This document shows positions 10,602-18,574 of a stretch of DNA of 64,000 nucleotides, in pieces. The DNA is taken from NCBI RefSeq assembly GCF_036178145.1, contig NZ_CP108067.1, forward strand, positions 6,027,501 to 6,091,500, written 5' to 3'. The stretch comes from Streptomyces sp. NBC_00273. Lineage in GTDB: Bacteria > Actinomycetota > Actinomycetes > Streptomycetales > Streptomycetaceae. Position 1 is the first letter of the stretch. Each line of letters opens with the position of its first letter. A program made the position numbers and the translations under genes. The notes beneath the pieces are model-generated. The model was not told the DNA's origin and ran no database searches. It worked only from the letters and a program-made list of their open reading frames with translations.

Positions 10602-12477
10602 GCCCTTGGACGCGCGGGCGGGGCGTGCGCGGGTGCGGCGCCGGCGGCTGCGCACCGTACGGGCGTACGCCTTCGGCGCGGCCGGGCTGCTGCTCGCGGG
10701 GTGTGCCTCCATGCCGGACCGGGGCGACATCCGTCCGGTGCAGGCCTCGCAGGGCGTGGATTCGCAGGTCCGGGTGTTCGGCGTACCGCCCGCGGACAAG
10801 GCCAGCCCGGCGGAGATCGTCGACGGCTTCCTGGAGGCGATGACCAGCGACGACCCGCAGCTGGAGACGGCCCGCAAGTACCTCACCGAGGCGGCTGCGA
10901 AGAGCTGGAAGCCCGGCTCGGCCGTCACCGTGCTCTCCTCCGGGCTCAACCGGGTTCCGAACCGCGGCGAGAAGGACCCGGACGGGCCCCGCTGGAAGGT
11001 GACCGGCAAGAAGCTCGCGACCGTCGACGAGCACAGCGCGTACCAGCCGCAGACCGGGGCCAGGGAGTACGAGGAGTTCCTCCAGCTCGTCCAGAACGAG
11101 GACAAGCAATGGCGGATCTCGACCCCGCCGAGCGGGCTCGTGCTCAGCGAATCGGACTTCCAGCGCATCTACATGCCGGTCAACAAGTACTACTTCGCGG
11201 GCGGCACGCTCGTCGCCGACCCCGTCTACGTGCGTCAGCGCACCGACCCGGACTCGCGGATGGACCCGACCACCCAGACCGTGCAGTCGCTGCTGGCGGG
11301 GCCGTCGCGGTGGCTCGCCCCGGTCGTGGAGTCCAGTTTCCCCACCGGTACGGAACTGAGCCCGGGCACCAAGTCCCTTTCGTACGACGGGCAGAACACG
11401 CTGCGCGTGCCGCTCAACGAGAAGGCCGAGAACGTCGCGCAGCCGCAGTGCAAGAAGATGGCCACCCAACTCCTCTACACGGTCAAGGACCTGACGGGTT
11501 CCCGGCTCGACCAGGTCGAACTGGTGCGGGCGGGCGGCAAGTCGACCTCGCTGTGTTCGGTGAGCGAGGTGAACGCGGCCGCGATCGCGGGCCGGCCAAA
11601 GATCCCCGAGTTCCAGTACTTCGTGGACAACGAGAAGCGTCTGGTCCGCATGAAGCTGGACACGAGCAGCGAGGACCAGCAGGTCCGGCCCGAACCGGTG
11701 CCGGGGCCGCTGGCCACCCCTCCCGGTTTCAAGGTCAGATCGGCGGCGGTCTCGCACGACGAGCGGCGCGCGGCCGTGGTCTCCGAGGACGAGCACGCGC
11801 TGTACGTCGTGCCGCTGGTCGGGAGCGGGGCGATGCCGCAGCCGTTGCCGGTCGGCAAGGGCGGCAAGGCGGCGTTGCTGACCGCGCCGAGCTGGGACGC
11901 TTCGGGTGATCTGTGGGTCGCGGACCGGGATCTGCAGTCCCCGGGGCTGTGGCGGGTGCCGGGTGGTGCCGGAACGCCCGAGAAGGTGCAGGTGGCGGGG
12001 CTCGACGGGCGGAAGATCGCTTCGCTGAAGGCGTCCGCCGACGGGGCGCGGATCGCCCTGCTGGTGGAGCAGCCCGGCGGCGGCAGCAAGGTCCTCTACG
12101 TCGGGCGGATCGAACGGCCCGACGGCAAGGGCGACTCCTCGGCGGTGTCGGTGCGCGAGCTGCGTCCGGCGGCCCCGCAGATGGTCGACGTGACGGCGAT
12201 GAGCTGGGCGCCCCGCGGGCGGCTGCTCGTGGTGGGCCGGGAGAACGGCGGCGTGCAGCAGGCCCGCTACATGCTGGCCGACGGTTCGATGGTCGCGGCG
12301 AGCCTGCCCGGGGCCACCGGTCTGTCGGAGGTGGCGGTCGCGGCCACGGAGGACGAGGCGAAGCCGAAGCCGGTGGTCGCGTTCTCGGAGGACGGGATCG
12401 TGTGGCTTCCGCCGGGGGCGCAGTGGCGCACGGTGGCGGCGGGCGCGGGCGGCCGGGCTCCGGTGTACCCGGGCTGA
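10591..12477 (+). CDS. lpqB: LpqB, lipoprotein partner of MtrAB, 628 aa
   Basis: The lipoprotein signal peptide has an RRRRLRTVR n-region, a hydrophobic stretch and the lipobox LLLAGC (Cys about 34), giving an outer-face membrane anchor. A GerMN-like domain (about 200-330) contains QSLLAGPSRWLAPVVESSFP, and a C-terminal beta-propeller-like domain (about 345-625) carries repeated W/V-D strands. LpqB modulates MtrB signalling in mycobacteria and Streptomyces. ATG 10591 is chosen for its AGGAGG 10 nt upstream and because the signal peptide starts here; it overlaps the mtrB end. The extra open frame upstream is a shadow of mtrB. Confidence 0.95.
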   Translation: MDAEPLDARAGRARVRRRRLRTVRAYAFGAAGLLLAGCASMPDRGDIRPVQASQGVDSQVRVFGVPPADKASPAEIVDGFLEAMTSDDPQLETARKYLTEAAAKSWKPGSAVTVLSSGLNRVPNRGEKDPDGPRWKVTGKKLATVDEHSAYQPQTGAREYEEFLQLVQNEDKQWRISTPPSGLVLSESDFQRIYMPVNKYYFAGGTLVADPVYVRQRTDPDSRMDPTTQTVQSLLAGPSRWLAPVVESSFPTGTELSPGTKSLSYDGQNTLRVPLNEKAENVAQPQCKKMATQLLYTVKDLTGSRLDQVELVRAGGKSTSLCSVSEVNAAAIAGRPKIPEFQYFVDNEKRLVRMKLDTSSEDQQVRPEPVPGPLATPPGFKVRSAAVSHDERRAAVVSEDEHALYVVPLVGSGAMPQPLPVGKGGKAALLTAPSWDASGDLWVADRDLQSPGLWRVPGGAGTPEKVQVAGLDGRKIASLKASADGARIALLVEQPGGGSKVLYVGRIERPDGKGDSSAVSVRELRPAAPQMVDVTAMSWAPRGRLLVVGRENGGVQQARYMLADGSMVAASLPGATGLSEVAVAATEDEAKPKPVVAFSEDGIVWLPPGAQWRTVAAGAGGRAPVYPG

Positions 12478-12541
12478 TCGGCCTTCGCGCGGGTCGTCCA
12501 CAGGGGTCGCGCCCGGCGGCCGGGCCCGTCAGTGTGGATCC

Positions 12542-13333
12542 ATGCGGGATGGGTGGCAGGAGCTCGCCGGGCTGGTCCTGCCGGTCGACTGCGCCGGCTG
12601 CGGGGCGGTCCGGGTGCTGGTGTGCGCCGAGTGCCGGGATGCGCTGAGCGGGGCCGGGGCGGGGCCGGTGCGGCCGTCTCCGCGGCCCGCGGGATTGCCG
12701 GTGGTGCTGGCCGCCGCCGTCTACGAGGGGGCCGTACGGAGCCTCCTGCTGGCGCACAAGGAGCGCGGGGCGCTACCGCTGGCCGGGGTGCTCGGCGCAG
12801 GCCTGGCGGCGGCCGTCCTGGCGGGCGGTGTCGGCGGTGCCGGTGGTGCGGGCGGTGCGGGGGACGTGGCGCTGGTCCCGGTCCCGTCGGCGCGGCGGCA
12901 GGTCCGGGCGCGCGGGCACGATCCGGCGCTCAGGATCGCGCGGGCGGCCGCGGGGCGGCTGCGGCGGGCCGGCGTTCCCGCGCGCGTGGCGCCCGTACTG
13001 GGGCTGCGGCGGGCGGTGGCGGACCAGGCGGGGCTGGGGGCCCGGCAGCGCCGGGAGAACCTCACGGGGGCGCTGGCGGTGCGCCGCGGCGGGTGGCGGC
13101 TCATGGCCGGTGCGGCCCGGATCGTGCTCGTGGACGACCTGATCACGACGGGGGCGACGCTGGCGGAGGCGGCCCGGGCGGTGCGCGCCGCGGGGCTGGT
13201 GGCGGGCCCGGGGACGGGCCCGGGGACGGTGCTGCGGGCGGCGGTGGTGGCCGCGCCGGCGGACTCCTTCAGGCGGATCGAACGCGCGCCACGTCTTTGC
13301 GCACCTCGGACAGAGCAAAAATCTTGTGAATAG
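12542..13333 (+). CDS. ComF family phosphoribosyltransferase-like protein, 263 aa
   Basis: The N-terminal zinc ribbon has C17, C20, C28 and C31 (DCAGCG...VCAEC). The type I PRTase fold has the PRPP-binding signature IVLVDDLITTGATL at about residues 193-206 and a conserved ARGHDPALRIA loop upstream. ComF homologues take part in DNA uptake in naturally competent species; in Streptomyces the role is unknown. It starts 64 nt after lpqB with no obvious Shine-Dalgarno. A run of Gly/Ala codons (about 95-110) looks like a low-complexity linker. The C-terminus is less GC-rich than the rest and runs into the hpf leader. Confidence 0.85.
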   Translation: MRDGWQELAGLVLPVDCAGCGAVRVLVCAECRDALSGAGAGPVRPSPRPAGLPVVLAAAVYEGAVRSLLLAHKERGALPLAGVLGAGLAAAVLAGGVGGAGGAGGAGDVALVPVPSARRQVRARGHDPALRIARAAAGRLRRAGVPARVAPVLGLRRAVADQAGLGARQRRENLTGALAVRRGGWRLMAGAARIVLVDDLITTGATLAEAARAVRAAGLVAGPGTGPGTVLRAAVVAAPADSFRRIERAPRLCAPRTEQKSCE

Positions 13334-13626
13334 ATTTGGAACTGGCGGGGAAGGCCCATCGTTGCAGGTAGTAAGAGGGAACAGTCACCTGACTGGAAGT
13401 ACATTCCGGTAGCGGGTGCCGACAACCGCCATAGAGGGATATGTTCGGTTGTAAGGAACTCAGGAGACTGTCTCTCGACTCCGAAGTCGGTGGGGTGTTG
13501 ATCTTGCCGATGGGGGAGGAGGAGGTGAAAGTCGCCAAGTCCGAGGCTCCGGCCTTCACCGGAGTCTGGTGCGAAAGGGAGACGCTTCGCCCCGTCGGGC
13601 GGAGCTATCCGGGAACGGAGTTCTGC
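13334..13626 (+). promoter_or_regulatory. hpf leader / promoter region
   Basis: This 293-bp stretch is clearly lower in GC than its neighbours in its first half, consistent with promoter DNA. The hpf reading frame is open through the second half. At 13512-13524 a very strong purine run (GGGGGAGGAGGAGG) immediately precedes an in-frame GTG at 13525, so translation could also begin there. No sigma-factor site could be assigned by eye. Confidence 0.4.
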
Positions 13627-14322
13627 GTGGACATCGTCGTCAAGGGCCGCAAGACCGAGGTGCCCGAGCGGTTCCGCAAGCACGTGGCCGAGAAGCTGAA
13701 TCCGGAGCGGATCCAGAAGCTCGACGCCAAGGTGATCAGCTTGGACGTCGAGGTGTCCAAGGAGCACAACCCGCGCCAGGCCGACCGTTCCGACCGCGTG
13801 GAGATCACCCTGCGTTCGCGGGGCCCGGTGATCCGTGCCGAGGCCGCCGCCGCCGACGCGTACGCGGCGCTGGACCTGGCTCAGGACAAGCTCGAGGCCC
13901 GGCTGCGCAAGCAGCACGACAAGCGTTACACCCGCCGTGGCAACGGCCGGCTCTCGGCGGCGGAGGTCGCCGACGTGGTGCCGGGCGTCGCATCGCTGAA
14001 CGGCAGCGGACAGCCGGTGTCGGAGGAGAAGACGGACGGGGTGCCGATCACCCGGATCGGATCCCTCGAGGTGCAGGGCGAAGGCCCGCTCATCGTGCGC
14101 GAGAAGACCCACTCGGCCGCACCCATGTCGCTCGACCAGGCCCTGTACGAGATGGAACTGGTCGGCCACGACTTCTATCTGTTCGTCGACTCCGAGACGA
14201 AGTTGCCCAGTGTCGTTTACCGCCGTCATGCCTATGACTACGGCGTCATCCACGTGAACCCCGACGGTGCCTCCAGCTCGGAGGAACCGCGGGGCGGCGC
14301 CGGTGGCGCGCTCGGCGGCTGA
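13627..14322 (+). CDS. hpf: Long-form ribosome hibernation promoting factor, 231 aa
   Basis: The N-terminal Hpf/RaiA domain (residues 1-100) starts (M)DIVVKGRKTEVPERFRKHV, with the basic ribosome-binding helices. The C-terminal dimerisation domain (about 165-225) contains MSLDQALYEMELVGHDFYLF and VVYRRHAYDYGVIH. Long Hpf drives 100S ribosome dimer formation in stationary phase or stress. GTG 13627 gives the family N-terminus and has CGGAG about 8 nt upstream. An in-frame extension of 34 residues from GTG 13525 is possible (see findings). It stands alone with its own leader and a downstream hairpin. Confidence 0.92.
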   Translation: MDIVVKGRKTEVPERFRKHVAEKLNPERIQKLDAKVISLDVEVSKEHNPRQADRSDRVEITLRSRGPVIRAEAAAADAYAALDLAQDKLEARLRKQHDKRYTRRGNGRLSAAEVADVVPGVASLNGSGQPVSEEKTDGVPITRIGSLEVQGEGPLIVREKTHSAAPMSLDQALYEMELVGHDFYLFVDSETKLPSVVYRRHAYDYGVIHVNPDGASSSEEPRGGAGGALGG

Positions 14323-14343
14323 GGCCGGGCACATCTGTTCATC

Positions 14344-14379
14344 GCCCCCGCGCAGGCGTTCCGGCGCCTGCGCGGGGGC
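14344..14379 (+). terminator. Hairpin downstream of hpf
   Basis: A 15-bp stem (GCCCCCGCGCAGGCG with its complement) encloses a loop of about 5 nt, 21 nt after the hpf stop. There is no T-run, as is common for Streptomyces terminators. Confidence 0.7.
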
Positions 14380-14531
14380 GCCTGCATGACCGGTATGCGA
14401 CGGGTATGCGCCAGGTGGCTCACTTTTGGCCCCCGGGCCGTGGCGCGGGCATGGAATCATGGCGTGCAGTCAACCGGCAGCGGTGTGTGTCCGGTTGGCC
14501 CGGCAACTGAGCACATGCAGGGGGAGGAACG

Positions 14532-15275
14532 ATGGCGGACAGCTTCGGGCCGGCGCGCGGGGACAGCGGCGTCGCGGACTGCCACGGGACGGACCCGTCG
14601 CAGGAGCCCGCCCGGGAGCCCATCAGAGTGCTCGTGGTCGACGACCACGCGCTCTTCCGGCGGGGACTGGAGATCGTCCTCGCGCAGGAGGAGGACATCC
14701 AGGTCGTCGGCGAGGCCGGGGACGGGGCGGAGGCCGTGGACAAGGCGGCCGATCTGCTTCCGGACATCGTGCTGATGGACGTGCGGATGCCCCGGCGCGG
14801 CGGGATCGAGGCGTGCACCTCGATCAAGGAGGTGGCCCCCTCGGCGAAGATCATCATGCTGACGATCAGCGACGAGGAGGCGGACCTCTACGACGCGATC
14901 AAGGCGGGTGCGACCGGGTACCTCCTGAAGGAGATCTCGACGGACGAGGTGGCCACGGCGATCCGGGCGGTGGCGGACGGCCAGTCGCAGATCAGCCCGT
15001 CGATGGCGTCGAAGCTGCTCACCGAGTTCAAGTCGATGATCCAGCGGACCGACGAGCGCCGGCTGGTGCCGGCGCCGCGGCTGACGGACCGGGAGCTGGA
15101 GGTCCTGAAACTGGTGGCCACCGGTATGAACAACCGTGATATCGCCAAGGAGTTGTTCATTTCCGAGAACACCGTGAAGAACCACGTCCGCAACATCCTG
15201 GAGAAGCTGCAGCTGCACTCCAGGATGGAAGCCGTGGTCTACGCGATGCGGGAAAAGATCCTCGAAATCCGCTGA
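14532..15275 (+). CDS. NarL/FixJ-type response regulator (orphan), 247 aa
   Basis: A 30-residue N-terminal extension precedes a receiver domain starting IRVLVVDDHALFRRG. The phospho-acceptor is D83 (IVLMDVRMPRRGG), with Thr in MLTIS and Lys in YLLKEIS. The C-terminal LuxR-type HTH (about 185-245) has LTDRELEVLKLVATGMNNRDIA and ISENTVKNHVRNILEKL. A good GGGGGAGGAACG ribosome site precedes ATG 14532. No histidine kinase gene is adjacent, so its partner is unknown. The matching position in S. coelicolor (after hpf) also has a LuxR-type regulator, from memory. Confidence 0.92.
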   Translation: MADSFGPARGDSGVADCHGTDPSQEPAREPIRVLVVDDHALFRRGLEIVLAQEEDIQVVGEAGDGAEAVDKAADLLPDIVLMDVRMPRRGGIEACTSIKEVAPSAKIIMLTISDEEADLYDAIKAGATGYLLKEISTDEVATAIRAVADGQSQISPSMASKLLTEFKSMIQRTDERRLVPAPRLTDRELEVLKLVATGMNNRDIAKELFISENTVKNHVRNILEKLQLHSRMEAVVYAMREKILEIR

Positions 15276-15296
15276 GGCGAGATCCGGAAGAGGCGA

Positions 15297-15316
15297 CACG
15301 GGGCCCGGGCCCCGTG
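15297..15316. terminator. Bidirectional terminator-like palindrome
   Basis: A perfect 20-bp palindrome, CACGGGGCCCGGGCCCCGTG, lies between the 3' ends of the convergent response-regulator and glycosylase genes. Confidence 0.65.
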
Positions 15317-15334
15317 GTCGAAGTCCCGTCGGGC

Positions 15335-16507
15335 CTAGAGCGCAGCCAGTTCCGCGGTGACGGCCGCCGCCTCCGCGGGCGAGCTCGCGCGCTCGACGCG
15401 TACGTCCTCGCACCCGACCCACTCCGCCGCCTCCCGCAGGGCCCGCGCCATCGGGCCCGCGGCCTTCGGGGAGGTCAGCGAGAGCTGCCGGGCGACCAGC
15501 GTGCGGCCCTCGCGGGCCGGGTCGACGCGGCCCTGGAGCCGGCCGCCCGCCAGCAGCGGCATCGCGAAGTACCCGTGTATCCGCTTCGGCTTGGGCACGT
15601 ACGCCTCCAGGCGGTGCGTGAAACCGAAGATCCGCTCCGTGCGGGGACGGTCCCAGACCAGGGAGTCGAAGGGCGAGAGCAGCGTCGTGCGGTGGCGGCC
15701 CCCGGGGGTCTGCGCGAGAGCCGCCGGGTCCGCCCAGGCCGGCTTGGACCAGCCCTGCACCTCGACCGGTACCAGCCCGGAGTCCGCGACCACCGCGTCG
15801 AACTGCTCGCCCTTGAGGCGGTGGTAGTCCGCGATGTCGGCGCGGGTGCCGACGCCCAGGGACCGGCCCGCCAGGGCGACCAGGCGGCGCAGGCACTCGC
15901 GGTCCTCCAGGTCGTCGTGGAGCAGCGCATCGGGAACGGCCCGCTCGGGGAGGTCGTAGACCCGCTTCCATCCGCGGCGCTCGCTGCACACCACCTCGCC
16001 GGTGTCCAGCAGCCACTCCACCGCGATCTTGGTCTCGGACCACTCGAACCACTCGCCGCCGTTCTTGGCGCCGCCCAGCTCGGTGGAGGTCAGCGGGCCG
16101 TCGGACCGCAGCCGGTCCAGGACGGCCCGCGTCGAGTGCTGCTTGTCCTCGAGGATGTGCCAGCGGTGGCCGCGGGTCCGGTTGGCCCGGCGGCGGAAGG
16201 CGAAATGCGGCCATTCCTCGATGGGCAGGATGCAGGCGGCGTGCGACCAGTACTCGAAGGCGTGCCGGTCCGACCAGTACGCCTGCTCCACGGCGTCCCG
16301 GCCGACCGCGCCCAGGCGCGCGTACGGGATCAGCTCGTGCGAGCGGGCCAGGACCGAGATGGTGTCCAGCTGCACGGCGCCCAGGTGGCGCAGGACCCCG
16401 CGGACCCCGCCGCGCCGGTCGGGCGCGCCGATGAAGCCCTGCGCGCGCAGCGCGATGCGCCGGGCCTCGTCGGCGGACAGGGACACGTGCGGCGGCGGGT
16501 TGCTCAT
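15335..16507 (-). CDS. AlkZ/YcaQ-like DNA glycosylase (winged-helix HTH_42 family), 390 aa
   Basis: The tandem winged-helix protein of the HTH_42 family carries the catalytic-type motif Q-hydrophobic-D in LGAVQLDTISVLARSHEL (about residues 40-57). This motif is characteristic of the YcaQ-like branch, whereas AlkZ has QxQ. Other conserved blocks are AFEYWSHAACILP, LLSPFDSLVWDRPR and RIHGYFAMPLL. YcaQ-like enzymes unhook DNA interstrand crosslinks or excise bulky alkyl lesions. ATG 16507 is chosen because it overlaps an upstream reading-frame stop as ATGA, typical of operon coupling; an alternative in-frame ATG at 16537 exists. The gene was probably co-transcribed from the acetyltransferase genes before an IS insertion separated them, so it may now be expressed differently. 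Confidence 0.85.
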   Translation of the reverse strand: MSNPPPHVSLSADEARRIALRAQGFIGAPDRRGGVRGVLRHLGAVQLDTISVLARSHELIPYARLGAVGRDAVEQAYWSDRHAFEYWSHAACILPIEEWPHFAFRRRANRTRGHRWHILEDKQHSTRAVLDRLRSDGPLTSTELGGAKNGGEWFEWSETKIAVEWLLDTGEVVCSERRGWKRVYDLPERAVPDALLHDDLEDRECLRRLVALAGRSLGVGTRADIADYHRLKGEQFDAVVADSGLVPVEVQGWSKPAWADPAALAQTPGGRHRTTLLSPFDSLVWDRPRTERIFGFTHRLEAYVPKPKRIHGYFAMPLLAGGRLQGRVDPAREGRTLVARQLSLTSPKAAGPMARALREAAEWVGCEDVRVERASSPAEAAAVTAELAAL

Positions 16508-16640
16508 GCGCCGAAGCCTAGGCGGCACCACTGACATTGATACTCGTAGCGGGTTCCGGTGGTCGTGGCTCTGCCACTGACTGACGCCCTGCTGGGCTGT
16601 CTTCCCGCTGTACCGTCCGGCTGCCGGGCCCGTTCTTCAT
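16504..16640 (-). pseudogene. Detached C-terminal remnant of the IS-split acetyltransferase gene
   Basis: Reading the minus strand from the IS left boundary (CTTCA, 16635-16639) gives about 43 codons ending TGTRYEYQCQWCRLGFGA and TGA at 16504-16506. The stop overlaps the glycosylase ATG by 4 nt. Joining this at the CTTCA repeat to the upstream acetyltransferase fragment (codons ending near 17987) keeps the frame, because the removed length of 1351 bp is 1 modulo 3 and the two frames differ by exactly that. The original protein would be about 232 aa. This is a reconstruction from one sequence, not a comparison. Confidence 0.6.
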
Positions 16641-16740
16641 GGCTCCGGCCAGGTGGAACATGACCTGATAGGAGCTTGGTCAGAAGCCCCCTCAATGTCC
16701 TGTCTGTCCCACCTGGCCGGTGTCACCTCCGGCTAGGAAG
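16641..16740 (+). ncRNA. Candidate IS110 bridge RNA with split guide loop
   Basis: A perfect 12-bp stem pairs 16645-16656 with 16709-16720 (CCGGCCAGGTGG/CCACCTGGCCGG). Inside it, ACATGACC (16658-16665) pairs with GGTC (16678-16681) and ATGT (16695-16698). This presents an apical TGATAGGAGCTT and a 13-nt side loop that begins AGAAGC. ATAGGAGCTT equals the element's right terminus at 17979-17988, and GAAGC (16683-16687) is complementary to GCTTC across that junction. IS110 bridge RNAs, transcribed from the left end, use exactly such two-sided loops to pair with donor and target DNA; the match to the right end suggests the donor loop. The target loop and RNA ends could not be identified, and the region is shorter than characterised bridge RNAs. 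Confidence 0.5.
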
Positions 16741-16751
16741 GCGCCTCCAGC

Positions 16752-17972
16752 ATGACAGCAGCGGACACAGCGGGCACGAGCGGCCAGTGGGTGTTCGGCG
16801 GTGTGGACTCGCACGCCGACACCATCCACGTCGCGGTCATCACCGACAACGGCGGCCACCTCGCCGACGCAGAGTTCCCCACCACCACCGCCGGATACAC
16901 GGCAGCCCTGGCCTTCCTCTGCGCCCACGGGGACGTGATCGCGATCGGCGTGGAAGGCACCGCGTCCTACGGAACCGGGTTCACCCGCGCCGCCGTCGCC
17001 GATGGCCTGAGCGTGCTCGAAGTCAACCGCCCCGACCGCGCCGAACGCCGCCGCAGCGGCAAGTCCGACCCCATCGACGCCTACGCCGCCGCCCGCGCCG
17101 CACTCTCCGGACGCGCCTCCAGCGCGCCCAAGGACGAGACCGTCACTGGCATACGCGCCCTCCACAACGCCGCCCGGTCCACGGTCAAAGCCCGCACCGC
17201 CGCCATGAACCAGATCGGGCACATCCTCGTCAGCGCCCCCGAAACCATCCGCGCCCGCTATCGGGCCCTGCGGGGAAAGCCGCTCATGGATGCCCTGGCA
17301 CGACTGCGGCTCACGGCAACGACAGACGCCGTCCACACCGCCGTGCTGAGCGCTTTGAAGAGCCTCGCCCGACGCGTCCAGGCCCTGACCGCTGAACACG
17401 ACGAGCTCACAGCAACACTCGACAGTGTGGTCACCGAACACAATCCGGGCCTGCGGGGCGCCTACGGCGTCGGCCCCGACACCGCGGCCCAGCTCCTGAT
17501 CACCGCAGGCGGCAACTCCGACCGTCTCCGCACCGAAGCTTCCTTCGCGGCCCTGTGCGGGGTCGCCCCCGTTCCTGCCTCCAGCGGGAAGACCAACCGT
17601 CACCGCCTCTCCCGAGGCGGCGATCGCGCCGCCAACGCGGCCCTCTACCGGATAGCCCTCGTCCGCATGGCCAGCGACCAGCGCACCCGCGACTACGTGG
17701 CCCGCCAGACCGCGGCCGGCCGGACCAAGAAGGAGATCATCCGCCTCCTCAAACGGGCCATCGCCCGGGAAGTGTTCCGCTACCTCACCACGACGGTCGC
17801 CGTCCCCGAGGTCGCGGACCTGCGGCCCACACGCCAGGCCAAGAACATCACCCTCACCGCCGTCGCCCACCACTTCGGCGTCTGGCCATCGGTCATCTCA
17901 TGCATCGAACGCGGCACCCGCCGCGACGACAACCTCGCCAACGCCTACCGCGACTGGCTCACCACTGCTTGA
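16752..17972 (+). CDS. IS110-family transposase (DEDD plus serine recombinase), 406 aa
   Basis: The N-terminal RuvC-like DEDD domain has [15 protein letters not shown] (first Asp, about residue 19), [10 protein letters not shown] (Glu) and [17 protein letters not shown] (Asp pair). The C-terminal Tnp_20 domain contains [15 protein letters not shown] and [30 protein letters not shown] with the candidate nucleophilic Ser. After the usual end of the family fold, an extra tail of about 45 residues ([21 protein letters not shown] followed by TRRDDNLA) resembles a Cro/C1-type helix-turn-helix. ATG 16752 keeps the first Asp in place. No clear Shine-Dalgarno is seen. The gene looks intact. It moves DNA guided by an RNA from the non-coding end. 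Confidence 0.92.
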   Translation: MTAADTAGTSGQWVFGGVDSHADTIHVAVITDNGGHLADAEFPTTTAGYTAALAFLCAHGDVIAIGVEGTASYGTGFTRAAVADGLSVLEVNRPDRAERRRSGKSDPIDAYAAARAALSGRASSAPKDETVTGIRALHNAARSTVKARTAAMNQIGHILVSAPETIRARYRALRGKPLMDALARLRLTATTDAVHTAVLSALKSLARRVQALTAEHDELTATLDSVVTEHNPGLRGAYGVGPDTAAQLLITAGGNSDRLRTEASFAALCGVAPVPASSGKTNRHRLSRGGDRAANAALYRIALVRMASDQRTRDYVARQTAAGRTKKEIIRLLKRAIAREVFRYLTTTVAVPEVADLRPTRQAKNITLTAVAHHFGVWPSVISCIERGTRRDDNLANAYRDWLTTA

Positions 17973-18553
17973 CAGCCAATAGGAGCTTCAGCGGGCTCGT
18001 ACGGCAGTCGCGAGGGCAGGCCCAGGTCGGACGGGAGCAAGGAGCCGACCCAGCAGTCCAGCAGTGCGCCGCCGTGCTCCATGCCGGCGCGCTGGACGCC
18101 CTCGACGAGGAAGCCCGCGCGTTCGGCGACGGCGCGGGAGCCGTCGTTGCCCACCCCGGCCCGCCAGACCAGCCGTACGACGCCCGCTTCGGTGAACGCC
18201 CAGCGGACGGCGGCCCGCAGGGCTTCGGCCATGTAGCCGCGGCCCCGGTGCCCGGCGACGGTCCAGTAGCCGATCTCGTGGGTGTGCGACCCCGTCCGGT
18301 GCACGGCGAGCGTGGCGACCAGCGGGCCGTCGGCCCCGAGCCGTACCGCGAAGTTGTACTCGGTGTCCTCGCGCCACCCGGCCGGGACGGTTTCCGTCAC
18401 GTACGTCCGCGCGTGGGCGGGCTCGTACGGGACCGGCACCGATATCCAGCGCTGGATGTCGGGGTCCTGGCAGGCGGTGTACACCTCGGCCGCGTCCTCG
18501 GGGGCGTGCGGGCCGAGGACGAGGCGGTCGGTGGTCAGCGTGATCGGCTCCAT
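17945..18553 (-). CDS. GNAT acetyltransferase, C-terminus replaced by IS110 insertion, 202 aa as it stands
   Basis: A RimJ/RimL-like GNAT fold: the N-terminal [22 protein letters not shown], the acetyl-CoA loop [20 protein letters not shown], and a [15 protein letters not shown] motif. It is closely similar to the neighbouring gene upstream, suggesting tandem duplication. The last ~13 codons (after LPYEPAE) are read from IS DNA; the native tail lies beyond the element at 16504-16635. The GNAT core is complete, so the altered protein may still fold. It starts 21 nt after the preceding gene's stop, so it is in an operon with it. Confidence 0.8.
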   Translation of the reverse strand: MEPITLTTDRLVLGPHAPEDAAEVYTACQDPDIQRWISVPVPYEPAHARTYVTETVPAGWREDTEYNFAVRLGADGPLVATLAVHRTGSHTHEIGYWTVAGHRGRGYMAEALRAAVRWAFTEAGVVRLVWRAGVGNDGSRAVAERAGFLVEGVQRAGMEHGGALLDCWVGSLLPSDLGLPSRLPYEPAEAPIGCQAVVSQSR

Positions 18554-18574
18554 GATCAGGATTGTGCCGGCCGG

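Larger units (their letters stand above)
16635..17990 (+). mobile_element. IS110-family insertion element, about 1.35 kb
   Basis: The element contains one DEDD/serine-type IS110 transposase gene, a left non-coding end of about 115 nt and a right non-coding end of about 15 nt. The 5-bp sequence CTTCA occurs at both boundaries (16635-16639 and 17986-17990), and excision between these copies restores the acetyltransferase reading frame. There are no terminal inverted repeats, as usual for IS110. A second, longer shared sequence, ATAGGAGCTT (16668-16677 and 17979-17988), is read here as the guide loop of a bridge RNA matching the right terminus. Using it as the element boundary would break the host frame. 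The long-left/short-right layout fits the IS110 rather than the IS1111 subgroup. Confidence 0.75.

Noticed and set aside
16668..17988. ATAGGAGCTT direct repeat as a target-site duplication or element boundary
   Set aside because: IS110 elements normally make no target duplication. Excision at this repeat leaves the acetyltransferase out of frame, whereas the CTTCA boundary restores it. The upstream copy also sits in the loop of a hairpin, which fits a guide RNA better.
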